Below, piece by piece: positions 1 to 12,521 of a stretch of DNA of 64,000 nucleotides (position 1 is its first letter; each line of letters opens with the position of its first letter). The stretch is from NCBI GenBank assembly GCA_012295275.1, contig CM022667.1:8891538-8955537 (forward strand). Reading direction: 5' to 3'. The DNA comes from Chrysomallon squamiferum. Lineage: Eukaryota > Mollusca > Gastropoda > Neomphalida > Peltospiridae. The notes below the pieces were generated by a model. It did not search any database. It saw only the letters and a list, made by a program, of their open reading frames with translations, and was not told the origin of the DNA. Made by a program: the position numbers and the translations under genes.

Positions 1-108
1 TTATTGATATAATATTTTTCAGTTTTTAAAATTAATTTTTTTATTATTATTATTATTACGTATGTAACAAAATTTTAAGAATTATTATTTTCCTAAAACA
101 TTAGAAAG

Positions 109-143
<35 letters not shown>

Positions 144-1604
144 GTAACAAAATGATAGCACTGAAACGAAAAAAGTTAGGAATTTTCATCGGAATAAAAT
201 TTGCGGGTATATTTTCCTTCATAATCTACTGACAAAGTGTGATCCATTTCTGTCATTGTGCTGCATTATCACTGAGTATCTCATGTAGCTTCAGTCCACT
301 ATACATGTATTATATATCGAAATGAAGCCTTTTCAGTTCTAACGTAAATAAATAAATAAATAAATAAATAACAATGATACTAATAATAATATATTAGTTG
401 TCTTTTTTTAAGACAAAAGAATAAAACATGAACAGATATCATAATTGAAAATGATATATATATATATTTATATATACATAACGCAAAACACACACACACA
501 CACGAAATAATAAGGAATGAAGATAGCTTTTTCCTGATGCTTCTTTTCTGACAAAATTCTAATTTCCTACCTATTTTATGAGTTATCTGTTGTGACTGTT
601 TTCCTAGAACAACGAAGACAACAAAAACACACAAATCCCTGAAGGAGAGACTCAATAATTCAATTTTTGACTTTGTATTTTTGTGGGATATTTTTATAAA
701 AAAAAAAAAAAAAATTCTGACACAGAATAATTCACAGTTATAAAGAATAACAAAACCAAACTGTTATTGCACTTTTATTTACTCAAGTGTAACAAAAATA
801 AATATCTTGATAAAAATAATTTGTAGACGTATATCTATATGAAATTTGTAAAAAAAGAATGCAATAGCAATATATAAATAAATTAAAATATAATAAACAT
901 GTATACAAGATATTTTAAAATAAAATAAAATGTAAAATGTATATCAAATTTCTTTTTTTTTAATAAATGTTTATTTATAAAGATCAATATTTTAAAATTT
1001 AAAATAATGATTCATAACGTTTTTTTTTTGATTGTTCTCGCAATATATATTTATATATTTGGCACTTGGGGGGGGGTTCTCATTTCTATCAGAAGTCAAT
1101 TTATTTTAAAATGATTTATCCAAATTATGTTTTGATTCATCTTTCATTAAAGTTTCAAGAAAAAAAAACATAATATATATTAAAATTTTTATTTTTATAA
1201 GATGACCTTTTTTAAAAAACAAAACAAAACCAAGCATGTAGTAATAATTATTTGTCCTTATTTTTTGTGTTTCAGGATATAGATAAGATACTTACCAATT
1301 CATTTTCTTATTTTCAATTATTTAAAAAAAAATTTATGAAACCAGTTATTGCTCCTTGTTTCAAGGAATAGCTAAACCCGATTTTTAAATTTTCATTTTT
1401 TAAAAATGTATTTAATATTATTATTATTTATTAAATTTTTATTTATTTAATTGTTTTTTTTTTTTTTTTTTTTTTTACTTATTATTTACAATATTCATTG
1501 GTTTCAATAAATATTAAAATAATAATATTGATAAATAAACAAATAAATAGGACAGTAACAAAGAAAATGGTGTTGTTGAATATATCAAAGAGCATGTGGT
1601 AATA
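1..1604. other. Gene-free AT-rich stretch downstream of the coiled-coil gene
   Basis: No coding region is recognised. The stretch is AT-rich, with a poly-A run at about 110-140, a short TA tract near 452-475, a G run near 1069-1076 and a poly-T run near 1455-1476. The right-hand part probably includes the 3' UTR of the minus-strand gene that stops at 1605, but the polyadenylation site cannot be fixed because AATAAA-like words occur by chance throughout this sequence. Confidence 0.6.
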
Positions 1605-4600
1605 TTAAAAGCGGTCAAGAGCAGACGATTTCACAAAACTGAACATAAAAATCTGCTTTAATTCTTGAATTGCTTGGTTGTACGAGTCTATCTGACTATC
1701 TCGTTTCTTCAGTTTGTCTTTCAGACTTACAACCTCATTCCTGAAGAAAAAATAATAATTTAAATATTTCAGAAGTAAAAATATTAACTTTTTATTTATG
1801 TGTTTTATTTATTTATGTTTATAACAGAAACATTTTACTGCTTTGATTAGAACCGATGACCAATTTAGTATGATAAAATAATACTTCATGTTAAAGTAAG
1901 TATCACTGAACATACTTTATGTTAAAGTAAGTATCTCTGAACATACTTTATGTTAAAATAAGTATCTCTGAATATACTTCATGTTGAAATGTGTATATTA
2001 CCTGGCAAGCTGAATATCTTCACTGTATGCTTTGTTGAGCATGTTTCTTGCATTCTGTTGCAGGGTAACCACATTTTTCATGCTTTCCACTTTCAGTGTC
2101 GTGGATTCCTGCACTGACGTAACCATGTCAAGTTTCTCTTTCAGAGCATTCTTCTGTCTACTGCACCCTGGGAAAAAAAAAAAAAAAAATCTCTTCTAGT
2201 TTTATATATGCCTAGTTCTCTAAAACTTATTCACCTGATTTACCTCTTACCTGTGGTTGTTGCTTTGGCAGAATAAGCTGAACTGTAAATAAAATGTCTG
2301 ATACCACTGCAGACAAACACAAACACGCACGAACAAACACACACCCCCACCCACACACACACACTAATTCAGAGAGACACAAACACAGACATAACACACA
2401 CACCTACAAGCACACAATGGTTATCTTTATTTCTTTTTTTACCCTCTTTGTTAAACATATTCTCCTCCTCCAGGTTTCTAATCAGTTCTTTCAGGGTCTT
2501 CTTTTGTTCCTCCTGTGAAGCTGCATCTAGTTTTGTACTAACCAATGTTTCCACTAGTGTCTCCATTTTGCTTTCATGTTCAGCAACCTCTTTCTGCAAG
2601 ATCAAACAAAACAACCTACAGCATAAAAACCAGAGCTGTGGCTTGACTAGATTCTATCAAAACAGCATGCATTGATCATTTTGTGTTCAAGGAATAATGT
2701 TTATGTTTCACATATAATAGAAATTATTCCTTGTCGCTTCTATCAATTTGACATGATTGCCTTCAGCCACCTTTCTTTTCATTAGAATCAGGATTAGGGG
2801 GTTGTCTGGGGTAGGGGGTGGTTGTGATGTTTTTTGGTTTTTTTCCTAGTTCAGTGTGAAACCAATGAAGAGCAATCCCACAAATATGAATCTACCCATG
2901 ACACATGTTTATCCAAAAACATTGTCTCAAAAAATATTGTGACTGAGATATAAAACTTCTGGATACAAGGTTCTTTTATGAAATTGAACTGGCAGAAAAA
3001 ATTTCAGTGAAATGTGAAAACGTTAATGTTTTAAATGGTAGATTTTAATGATTATAATCTTACCTTTTTAACACGAAATAGATATTAAATTAATATTTAA
3101 ATAAAATGTGTATCAACACATTTCAAAACAAAAATATGTATTAATACTTATTATTCAATATAAAATATAAACTAACTTGAATTTGAACACAATAAACATC
3201 ATTTTTTTTCTTCTTATTTTTTAGATACAAATTAAAAAAAATAAAATAAAAAAAATAAATAAAAAATTTAAATGTATTTACACATCAAATAAAACGTACT
3301 CTGACTCTCTCAGATAATCTTCTTTCTTCGTCAATATTTTTTATTAGCATTGCCTGGTCCTTTCTTGAGCTCTCCAGCTGATGATATTTTGTCGTAAAGT
3401 TCTGTTTCATTTCTGATAACCTTTTAGTTTCCTGATCCAACTGAAACACAACAATTAACTCAAGAATAACAATAAAATCATTATTGTTGTTACTATTTTC
3501 ATCATTATTATTTTTCTTAATGTTATTAGTATTGTTACTGTTATTGTTGTTGTTATTTGTCTTGTTACTGTTTTAGGTGAAAAAGAACAAATCAAATATT
3601 TCAATGAAATTTTGGTAATAAGAATGAACACTGTAATAAAAAATATTAGTAATAAAATAAAAATAATAATAATATTTACAATTAAAATAAAATAAAATAA
3701 AAATAATTAAACAGTAACTGGTGTCAAGAAATATATATACATATATATATCATTATCATCATCCTCAACATAATATGACAGAAAACAAAACAGTTCTTAC
3801 GGAAATTTTATCCTCTTCGATAAACTTCTTTAGATCTGTAATTGAGCTTGTTAACAATTTGGCATCTTCTTTCAAAACACTCAGTTGATTCTCAATCTCT
3901 ATGTGAGCTTTTTCTGCTTTCTCCAGATTTTCCCTTGCTTGCCATACTTCCATTTCAATGGAAGTCGCATAGACACTTTTCTTCTGTAGCTGTTCAACAA
4001 CATTTCTGTATGATTTTTCTGTCTTAGCACTCTGAAAACAGAAAATATCTTGATTTAACGGTTGTAACTAAGTGTATTAGTCACAGAATAATAATACCAA
4101 CAATAACAATAACAACACTAATAATAGCAATAGTAGTAATAGTAGTAGTAGTAGTAATAATAATAGTTTTTATTGTAGCAGCATTAATAACAGTAATTAT
4201 AATAGTATTGTAGTAATAATAGTAGTAATAATAATAATAACAACAACAGTAATGTAACAGGAATAATAATTCAAAAAGTTTAAATTTTATTAATAGTAGT
4301 AGTACTATTACAACTACTATCATTATTATTCAAAATACTGGTTTTAGGACTAGTTAACGAAAGATATGGTATATGCTTACTAGCTGTGGGAAGGTACATA
4401 TTAAAAGTTTTTTTCTGCTAAATGAAAAAAAGAGAAGTCTTACAAGATGACTCTAAATTTCCTTTCCCATTATCTGTACCAACGATAACCACAAAACTAC
4501 AGATTACAAAACAATGACTAAATAAAATACATCTTCTTTTTTTAACACTTTTCGAACAAAAGATTTCAGAAAACACCTTCGTTGACCTCCATTCTTGAAA

Positions 4601-5840
4601 TTAAAAATGTGTGTATGTATGTGTGTATTTTAGAACATTCCTGATTACTGATCTCAGAATTCCAAAATTTGAAGAAAAAAACGTATTTTTTCAGATCTTA
4701 CCTTTGATTGTTCTTTCTCTATCTCCGACTCCAGAGTGGACTTTTTCTCCGTGAGTTTGCAAATGTCCTCACTGATGTCTCTGACCTTCCTCTGCAGCAT
4801 GTTGTTCTGCATCTGACCCCGATTCAGGATACTCTTGATCTGCTGGAGTTCTACTTTGAGAGCTTCTGACTGCTTCCTTTTATTTTCCAGTTCTACCACC
4901 TTCGACTTGTACATCCTTTCGTCAAGTTCAAACTGTGGGAAAGATTAGAGTCTTCAGAAAATATTTCTATCTCTTAAACTGTTAAATTCCTAATTATGAA
5001 ATAATTTTATCACTTACATTGTTAATTCCAAATGTATTACATTATTGAAATTCCTACAATGAAATGAATTACATGACTTATATTCACAATTCTGAATCAA
5101 TTACATGACTTAAGTTTCTAGTATTAGATAAATTACATAACTTAAATTCCAAATGCTGTTACATTATATATATATATCTGAAAACCTATCTGACTCAATA
5201 CATATTTATTCAATGGCTATATACTGATATAAATGATTATGAGAAAGCAAATAAATTTATATAAACACTCTTGTTTTTTTCTAAAAGATACTTTAGAAAA
5301 CAGTGCACCAATAGCTCTTTAGTAAATTAGTAAATTAGACACATTATTAAATATGTACCACGGTTATCACCGTTATAAATAAAAAATACATTAATAAATA
5401 TGGCTTTCTAAAATACACTTTATTACACAACTTTTCTCCAGGACCTGCAAGTTATTATTTTTTTTTTTGAATAACTTGCTTGTCCTCTGAACCTATTTTC
5501 AGTAGAGTCAGGTTCTGGACAACTGAACCTGACTACTACAACAAACCTCTGCATCCAGGTTACGGATCGTTTGAAAGTTAATCTTTAGTTCCTGTTGGTT
5601 GTGCTGTATGCAGGCCTCTGTCTGATGATACATTGTCCCAATCTTCAGCACTTCTTCCCCTTTCTGTTCCACCTCCATTATTATGTTCTTCACCTAAAAA
5701 ACAAGAAGTAAAAGTATGAAAAAATAAAAAAATAATAATTAAAAAAAACAGAAAGAGAAAGAGAGAGAAATGAAAGTAAGAAGCAAATATTATTTAAGGT
5801 TTTATGGATTTGGATGCTAAAAGTTAAAACTGTTACTACA

Positions 5841-5885
<45 letters not shown>

Positions 5886-8411
5886 TAGTTAACTAGCTAG
5901 TTAGTTCTTCTTTGACTATTTGTGGGGTTTTTTTGGAGGGGGTGATTGGCTTCTCTATATGTTTTTTTTTTATTTTATTATTATTTAGGGAATGTGGTTT
6001 GTGTTGTTGTTATGGTTTTGTTGGATGTTTTTTTTTCTTTTTACAGCAAATTTTCCACTCATTCAGGCTTAAATTTAATACTGAAAAAAAAAAAAAAAAA
6101 AAAAAAAAAAATGTAAAAGATGTCTTTTTTCAAATAGGAAATAAGTGATTGAAATCCAAAGACTGGTAAATAATAAATACAAGATAAATAATATTTTCAT
6201 TTTTTTAAATAACAGAACTATTTTTTTTTTTTTTAATTATTGAACTACAGGAAAAGTTCTCTTTCATAACAGTGTAAAATACTAAGTATGTTTTGTCTGT
6301 TTTGTGACTTTTACATTACTGCTCCTTCATGAAAATACTATCAGAACACTAAAGATTATATCCAACATCTGCTAAAAAGAAAAGATAGACCATTACCTTC
6401 TCCTCTCATATAATTACTCTCTTACATAAGCAGTGTATCACTAGCAACCAAAGTAGCCTTAAAATATGATTAACTACGTATAATACACACATTCAGACAT
6501 CCACTACCACACACACATTACTGAAAAATAAAAGAGAGATAACTGTTTAAATAAACAGGCATGGTACCGCTTTCTTAATGGCACTAGCATCACCCCCAGC
6601 TGCAATCTGTTTTTCCAGATCCGACTTGATATCTTCCAGTCTCACAATTTCCTGGATGGCTTCCTTTCCCCAAGCACTTTCCTTGAACATTCGTGCTTCA
6701 TCACATTTGAGCAGATTTTTCAGTCTTCCAATTTCTTTCTGAAAATAACAGCAGTAATCTTATCTTTTGTATATAGTAAAAAAAAAAAAATAATAAAAAA
6801 AAAATAATAAATAAATAAATTTAGTAATTACCAACAAAGATGGTTAAGAAAAACAAAAGAAGATAATAATAAAATAAATAAATATATTATAATAATAATA
6901 ATAATAATAATAAATATGTAAAAATAATAAATTAATATGTAGATATTAAAATTTTAGAAAATAAATGTAAGAAAACAATATTCCACAAGTAAAAGATAAA
7001 ATTCTTTCTTATACTCATTTTTAATTCAGTTCTTAACTTACAGCAATCTTAACATGAAGAATAAAATAAAATAAAATAAATTATACAAATAAAGATATGA
7101 TGTTTGTTTCTTATTGGGATATGGTTATATAATAAACACCATAATAATATTATTAATAATGATAATAATAGTTTTGGTGTTAAAAACACTTGTCTCTGTT
7201 AGTGTCGTTTACAATATTAATAATACATGTCTCTAGCTGTTATTTTCAGGATTAACAATAATACTTACTTCTAAATCTGTGAGAGTTTCTACTCTCTTCA
7301 TCCTCCCTTGATGTGTAATTACTTCTGTCTGGTACACTTGTTGCTGGATTTGCTCTATGTCCTTTTTCTGCATTTCACGCAAAATCTGTTCAGGACTCTG
7401 ATATTCACCAATACTGTCCTTTCGTTCTTTTTCCTCCTGTTCTAGTTTCTTCTTCATCAGAATTTCTTCTTCTTTTGCCAACGTATCTTCTTCTTCTAAT
7501 TTCTCTTCCTCTTCTAGATTCTGCATCATCAGAAGTTCTTTTTCTTTTGCCAACGTATCATCTTCTTCAGGTTCCTCTTCCTTTTCTAGATTCTGCATCA
7601 TCAGAAGTTCTTTTTCTTTTGCCAACGTATCATCTTCTTCTGGTTGCACTTCCTTTTCTAGATTCTGCATCATCAGAAGTTCTTTTTCTTTTGCCAACGT
7701 ATCATCTTCTTCGGGTTTCTCTTCCTTTTCTAGATTCTGTGTCAACAGAATTTCTTCTTTTGCCATCGTATCTTCTTCTTCTTCTTCTTCAGATTTCTCC
7801 TTTTCTTTGCCCTGCTCCTCTGTTTCGTCATCAGCACCACACTCCTGGTGAATGCGTGACTGAATCGTGTAGTCCGCGAAGTCTGCAAACGATCCCCTGA
7901 TGACGTTTTTTTGAATGAGGTGTTCGGAAGTGATAGGTGGAGCGACAGCACCTTCCAAACCTATTTTAGGTTCGTAATACAAATCCACCAGCCTTTTCAT
8001 CTCTGGGCTGTAAGGCTGTTTAATAATTTCTCCACCTGTTTTGGGGCTCTCTTCCGGCGGAACTTCTTCAGATTTTGCTGACTCGGTTTCGATACTATCA
8101 GGCGCGCTGGCTTCTTCGTCCTGCTGTATAGCCGTGTTCTCCAGCGATACCGTCGTGGAACATTTTTTACGAACTAGAGGAATTTCTTCCTCTTCTTTAT
8201 CACTTTTAGTTGCACTTTCTGCATCACTTTTAGTTGCACTTTCTGCATCACTTTTAGGTGCAATATCTGCATCACTTTTACGTGCTGCCTCTTCGGTCGC
8301 CGACTTCTGCGTCAAAGTGGTAATGGTGGAACCTGGACGACTTCCGCTTCCAAGAGATGAAAGCAGATAATTATGACGTCTGGCTCTGTCAAGAACATCT
8401 TCTTCTTCCAT
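1605..8411 (-). CDS. Coiled-coil protein, nine-exon model (838 aa), family not recognised
   Basis: Exons in coding order: 8411-7269, 6738-6568, 5693-5547, 4932-4702, 4031-3801, 3440-3300, 2593-2443, 2167-2002, 1740-1605. Each has AG and GT at its borders, and the phases agree, giving 2517 nt in one frame. The start is the ATG at 8411 (MEEEDVLDRARRHNYLLSSL). Exon 1 encodes an acidic, low-complexity N-terminus with KSDAESAT repeats and four to five 24-residue repeats (core DDTLAKEKELLMMQNLEKE). Exons 2-9 encode almost continuous Lys/Glu/Leu-rich heptad coiled coil. The first six introns are all phase 0, and exons 3, 4 and 5 encode 49, 77 and 77 residues, whole multiples of seven. No enzyme motif or membrane segment is seen. 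It could be a ciliary or cytoskeletal coiled-coil protein, but I do not recognise the family. Small exons in long introns may be missing. Confidence 0.8.
1884..1996. repeat. 31-bp minisatellite, about 3.5 copies
   Basis: A unit close to CATACTTTATGTTAAAGTAA followed by GTATCTCTGAA repeats with a few substitutions. It lies in the last intron of the coiled-coil gene. Confidence 0.75.
5839..5885. repeat. (TTA)n microsatellite
   Basis: A nearly pure TTA trinucleotide run in intron 2 of the coiled-coil gene. A poly-A tract of about 27 bases follows at 6084-6110. Confidence 0.9.
7485..7790 (-). repeat. Coding 72-bp tandem repeat in exon 1 of the coiled-coil gene
   Basis: Four to five in-frame copies of a 72-bp unit encode 24 residues each, with core DDTLAKEKELLMMQNLEKE. 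The middle copies are almost identical at the DNA level and the outer ones have diverged (TMAKEEILLTQNLEKEE at one end, TLAKEEEILMKKKLEQEE at the other). That is the pattern expected of recent unequal exchange in the centre of the array. Repeat number is likely to vary between individuals. Confidence 0.9.
8195..8285 (-). repeat. Coding 24-bp repeat (KSDAESAT)
   Basis: Four in-frame, eight-residue units near residues 43-72 of the coiled-coil protein (KSDADIAP, KSDAESAT twice, KSDKEEEE). It is a separate array from the 72-bp one further along the same exon. Confidence 0.85.
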
Positions 8412-9007
8412 TTTTTTATTTTTTTTATTATGTTACTGTGGATGAGAAATACAGCAGCATGCGAACTGTGTCAACAGTAATAATTTACAGATATTTTGTT
8501 ATAGTTCATTCTTTTTATTGTTGTTGTTGATGATATTCAAAAATAAATAAAAATAATTAAAGATAAATATTTGTTCTAAAACACTTGTATCGATCAACTA
8601 TCAGTTTTATGTTAATTATATTTATATTGATCACTAATTATAAATAAACAACTTTTTTAAAAATAAAAACATTAACATGTTTCAAAGATAGTCTGTTATC
8701 ATCTGATGAAACGCCATACTGTCCCATCATTTTACATCTGCTTCATTTAATTTATTATCACACAATCATGTCGTTTCATTTTTCTTTGAGTAAACGTTAG
8801 CAAACTGACAAGAACTTGGACAAATGGACACGTAATTCTGACAATAAAATCTTTTAAAAATTATTAAAAATAAATAAAAAATAAATATATACTTTATTTT
8901 CTTCTTACTATTGCATACTCGCGTTACTTAAAAAAACGAAGTAATAAATAAATAAATAAAGCATCATTATTTAGTTTAAATGATACTGACAAACAACAAT
9001 ATACTAT

Positions 9008-9096
<89 letters not shown>
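9008..9096. repeat. (TA)n microsatellite
   Basis: About 85 bp of almost uninterrupted TA dinucleotide, able to extrude as a cruciform. It directly abuts the first copy of the 103-bp duplication. Confidence 0.95.
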
Positions 9097-9102
<6 letters not shown>

Positions 9103-9298
9103 TAATAATTTTAAAAACATTTTACACTCAATCTTTGGTATTTGTTTCAAAGATAATGTATAAGATGCAAAATAAGTTTACGGATTTAATATATATATAT
9201 ATTAAAATAAATAATTTTAAAAACATTTTACACTGAATCTTTGGTATTTGCTTCAAAGATAATGTATAAGATGCAAAATAAGTTTACGGATTTAATAA
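9091..9298. repeat. Tandem duplication of about 103 bp
   Basis: Two adjacent copies (about 9091-9190 and 9194-9298) share long near-identical blocks, including TTTTAAAAACATTTTACACT, CAAAGATAATGTATAAGATG and GTTTACGGATTTAAT. The junctions lie in short TA runs, which suggests slippage or unequal exchange at the microsatellite. Confidence 0.9.
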
Positions 9299-9737
9299 AG
9301 TTTTACTTTACTTGATTCTGTGATCAGTTGTCAAGTCAACCTTGCTTTAGGCTTTATTAGAGACTATTTTCCCTTTTTCTGACAGGTTTACCGCTTTGTG
9401 CTTTTTTTTTAAATATTAGAAACATTACAAATTTATTTAAAGGCCTTCTTTTTACTATTATTGGGAACTTTCATTATTTTATTACGTCATCGTCCACTTG
9501 ACGACATAAGCGCATAGTTCTACCGATAACACGAAGCCTCGTTTTGGTAAAGCAAGGACATACACGAGTTTGTTTTGTTTTGTTTTATCCACGCTTGTTT
9601 CTACCAGTATTTAATAACACCGCAGTCGAAAGTTTCACGGAATAACAGTGATATCCAAACTGTAGGTTGGAACAAAACTGAACAATTATCTTCTGAAGTT
9701 CAGCAATCTTGCTTTGCGTAAATTCAGTTGAATCAGA

Positions 9738-9953
9738 ATGCATCAGCATGCTGAAACGTCAACTGACGAGAAACAGAATGAAAAAGCGAAACAGGTCGAA
9801 GATGATACGTTGCCGGAAGAAGAAGAAAAAATTATTAAGAAGAAACTAATAAAGGATGATAAAAGAAGGGACAGTATCGGTGAATATCCAAGTCCCAAAA
9901 AAATATTGCGGGAAAAACAAAAAAGGCATATAGAAAAAGGCAAATTTAGATGA
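9738..9953 (+). pseudogene. Inverted, diverged partial copy of coiled-coil gene exon 1
   Basis: A 71-codon open frame runs from the ATG at 9738 to the TGA at 9951. Residues from about 21 onward match the end of the repeat region of the neighbouring minus-strand gene. VEDDTLPEEEEKIIKKKL aligns with EEEDTLAKEEEILMKKKL, RRDSIGEYPSPKKILREKQK with RKDSIGEYQSPEQILREMQK, and the DNA is alignable too. The parent continues with IEQIQQQ, whereas the copy ends KGKFR-stop. The copy is therefore truncated, unless a splice site near its end joins it to exons I cannot see. The frame has stayed open despite many substitutions, so a short acidic/basic peptide or a first exon of an unseen paralogue is possible. 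I favour a duplicated fragment. Confidence 0.7.
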
Positions 9954-10643
9954 AGATGGGATGGAAATTGATTTTATTATTATATCAATTTTGTTATACT
10001 GGAATTGTCGGTGTAAACTGTCTGTAATAATGTGGAGGAAAACAAGAAAGAAAAAAACCTCAAACCCCCAAAAAACTAATTATATTTTTGTCTTTAATTT
10101 ATATGTTAAAAATATAAAGAAGACGATAACAAAAATACTACTAATAAAAAACAATAATACAAAATAATAATAAATAATTTAAAAAATACAGTTTAATATT
10201 AATTAAAAAAAAAGAAAAAGAAAAAAAAAAAAAGATAATAAATAAGAGTATACTGAACAGAAGAAATATGAACACATTATACAAAACATAAACTTGGTTG
10301 TGCCTTGTGACACTTTTTTATTATTAATATTGTTATTATTATTGTTACTGTTGTTATTAATGATGTTGTTGTTATTATTATCACTATTATTATTTTGACA
10401 CTTCTTTTCTCTAAACATTCTTCTAAATTTTAGTAATTTTCTTAATTTATTCTTATATAACATTTGAAAAATGTATTTAATTATTGTTATTACGTTTTTG
10501 TTTGGTTATTTATTTAATACATTAAAATTTGTTTTGCTAATAATATCAAAATAAAGAAATAAAAAATTTAGACAGAATTCAGATTTATTCTGTTATTATT
10601 TTTTGTTTCTAAATAATAATAATTAAAAATAAATAAATAAATA

Positions 10644-10684
<41 letters not shown>

Positions 10685-11579
10685 TTATACAGTTATTCTT
10701 TGCAAAATCCCCTTTATTAATAAGATTTTGGGGACTTACAGAGAGCTAACGAAAATAATGCAATAATAATTACAACAGAATAACGATAATGAAAATGGAA
10801 TATAGATGAATATGGAATCTAAACATTTTAATTTTTTCATCAAACAGTTCAAAATAGGTCAACTCTTCATATTATTTAATCTTTTTTTTTGTTGTTATTT
10901 TAATAATTATACTTTCCACTGCATTAACATTGTAATAATAACTATTCTTAATGCTATGGTAAACACACACACACACACACTAGCATGCACACATGCACAC
11001 ACACACACACACACACACACAATTATGGACCCTGTGAAGACTGGTCTTTGACTAATCCAGATTTCTATGTAAACCGGCACCATTCTCGATAACCTGTCCA
11101 GCTTCCGTTAATCAATTATGAACAAAGTAATGTCTAATCAGTGCATGCATTTTAATTGCTATTATATATCTGTAAAGCATTCATCTTTGTACTGTAATCC
11201 AACAGTTTATAATAATATAGTAATTGTGAGCGTCTACTTTGGATTTCGAGTGTAAATTCCAGAACAAACAACAAAAACAAAAACGTGTATAGTAATTAGT
11301 TTTGTCAACTCTAACACGCAATTTTGCAAGTACGTCACTTTTTAACCAATAGCGGCAGTTAACGTGGTATTTAGACTACTGTGTGAAATGAAATGAACGC
11401 ATTTTCTTAGACTTAATAAATAATAATGCCTTATTTTTTGCAGTTACTGAATGCAGCAAAATGAAGCAGGATGTGTTGATACCTAAGAGAATTGACACAT
11501 TTAAATTTAGTGTAAAAAACAGACGTCTGTATAAATTAATATTAATTAAAAGTATTAATATATAATTTCAGGTAAGTCA
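9954..11579. other. Gene-free AT-rich stretch
   Basis: No gene is recognised. It contains poly-A and AAT/TTA runs (for example 10646-10683), CA runs at about 10963-10980 and 10998-11020, and a moderately less AT-rich part after 11040 without a usable reading frame. Short open frames here are translations of the simple repeats. Confidence 0.55.
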
Positions 11580-12302
11580 TGGCAGCATCAGGACCCATTC
11601 AAATAGAAACTACCACAGACAAGTGACCGAACTGGAGAGACCGTCGGATGAAACCAGAGTTGACCCCATGGGAGAGAGCAAGGATAGAAAGATATCATTG
11701 ATCACCACGGAGACAACTTCGAAAGCACCTTAGACAAGGGTCTGATAGACAACTTCATCAACATACAACTGCTGGAGCCAGTGAGGGAAATCCACAGATG
11801 CCAACCTGCTGCAGTTTAGGTGTATGGACAGAGAAGAGGAACCATTCAATGACGTCATCTCTAAACTGAGAACAAGAGCCAGCAAGCTGATTCCACTGAA
11901 GTGGAGCACCAGGACACTTCTGACTTGCATAAAAGCCGTAGTGGGTGGACCGTCTGCATCACGCACACAATGATTACAGATCCGTCAATATATGCACCGA
12001 CTCCGATAGGAGAACGGCCTTGTTAGGAAATAGATATCTTCTGCCCGATCTGCGATTGCGATGTGTCCCATCATCATATCTTCATAGACCAGGATGTAGG
12101 AATGACAACGAAAATGCACGAATGCAATCCGCTTGTTGTCGAAGGAATCATCAACTATGAAATAGACACTGTGGCTGTAGGTATGCTGGAATCTGTGATG
12201 TGCTGGTGTCTATCCGGAGGAGAATGCCAGTTCAAAGGAACGACTTGCAAGAAATGGCAGAAATTAGCCAGAGAGATCAGAGACGATTATATGAACTTGT
12301 AA
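11580..12302 (+). pseudogene. Broken coding remnant, possibly a decayed retroelement
   Basis: The stretch is visibly richer in GC than its surroundings and has coding-like composition in several plus-strand frames broken by stops. About 11785-11970 reads GKSTDANLLQFRCMDREEEP then FNDVISKLRTRASK. That resembles the conserved part of LTR-retroelement gag proteins, where an Arg/Phe-rich segment is followed by an acidic Glu and a helix ending in an L-x-x-x-A pattern. About 12027-12302 reads, in another frame, EIDIFCPICDCDVSHHH and a Cys-rich tail (CWCLSGGECQFKGTTCKKW) ending at a TAA. No terminal repeats, protease, reverse transcriptase or integrase motifs were found. The retroelement reading is weak; an unknown decayed host gene is the alternative. 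Confidence 0.3.
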
Positions 12303-12521
12303 ATGAAATATATAAAGGTAAATGATCCACCTCTGCGAAGGAACGGCTTACCTAAAGAATTGTTAGAAAGAAAATAATAAAGGAGAAACTGAAATCTCCC
12401 ATATATTTTATTAGTGCACTTTCTTTTTTTCTTTTGTTTTTACAACGTCTTATAAAGTAAATCCTAATAGCAGAGCCATCTAAAAAAACGGCTATGTATC
12501 AAACTTGCTAAAGCAAAATTA

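Larger units (their letters stand above)
8412..9737. other. Intergenic region between head-to-head coiled-coil gene and its inverted copy
   Basis: It holds the upstream region of the minus-strand coiled-coil gene and the leader of the plus-strand copy at 9738. No TATA box with good spacing is evident. Near 9484-9506 there is a small arrangement of ACGTCATCG and CTTGACGACA that could be CRE/ATF-like half sites. The rest is the AT microsatellite and the duplication listed separately. Confidence 0.5.

Noticed and set aside
2294-2518. His/Thr-rich plus-strand frame
   Set aside because: CA-repeat translation overlapping exon 7 of the minus-strand gene.
4081-4323. Ile/Val/Thr-rich minus-strand frame
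   Set aside because: Translation of trinucleotide repeats in an intron of the coiled-coil gene.
7475-7900. 141-codon Leu/Pro/Ser-rich plus-strand frame
   Set aside because: Antisense shadow of the repeated exon 1 of the coiled-coil gene; its repeats mirror those of the real frame.
11730-11966. 78-codon minus-strand frame
   Set aside because: The opposite strand gives the more protein-like (gag-like) reading, so I take this as its shadow, though neither is certain.
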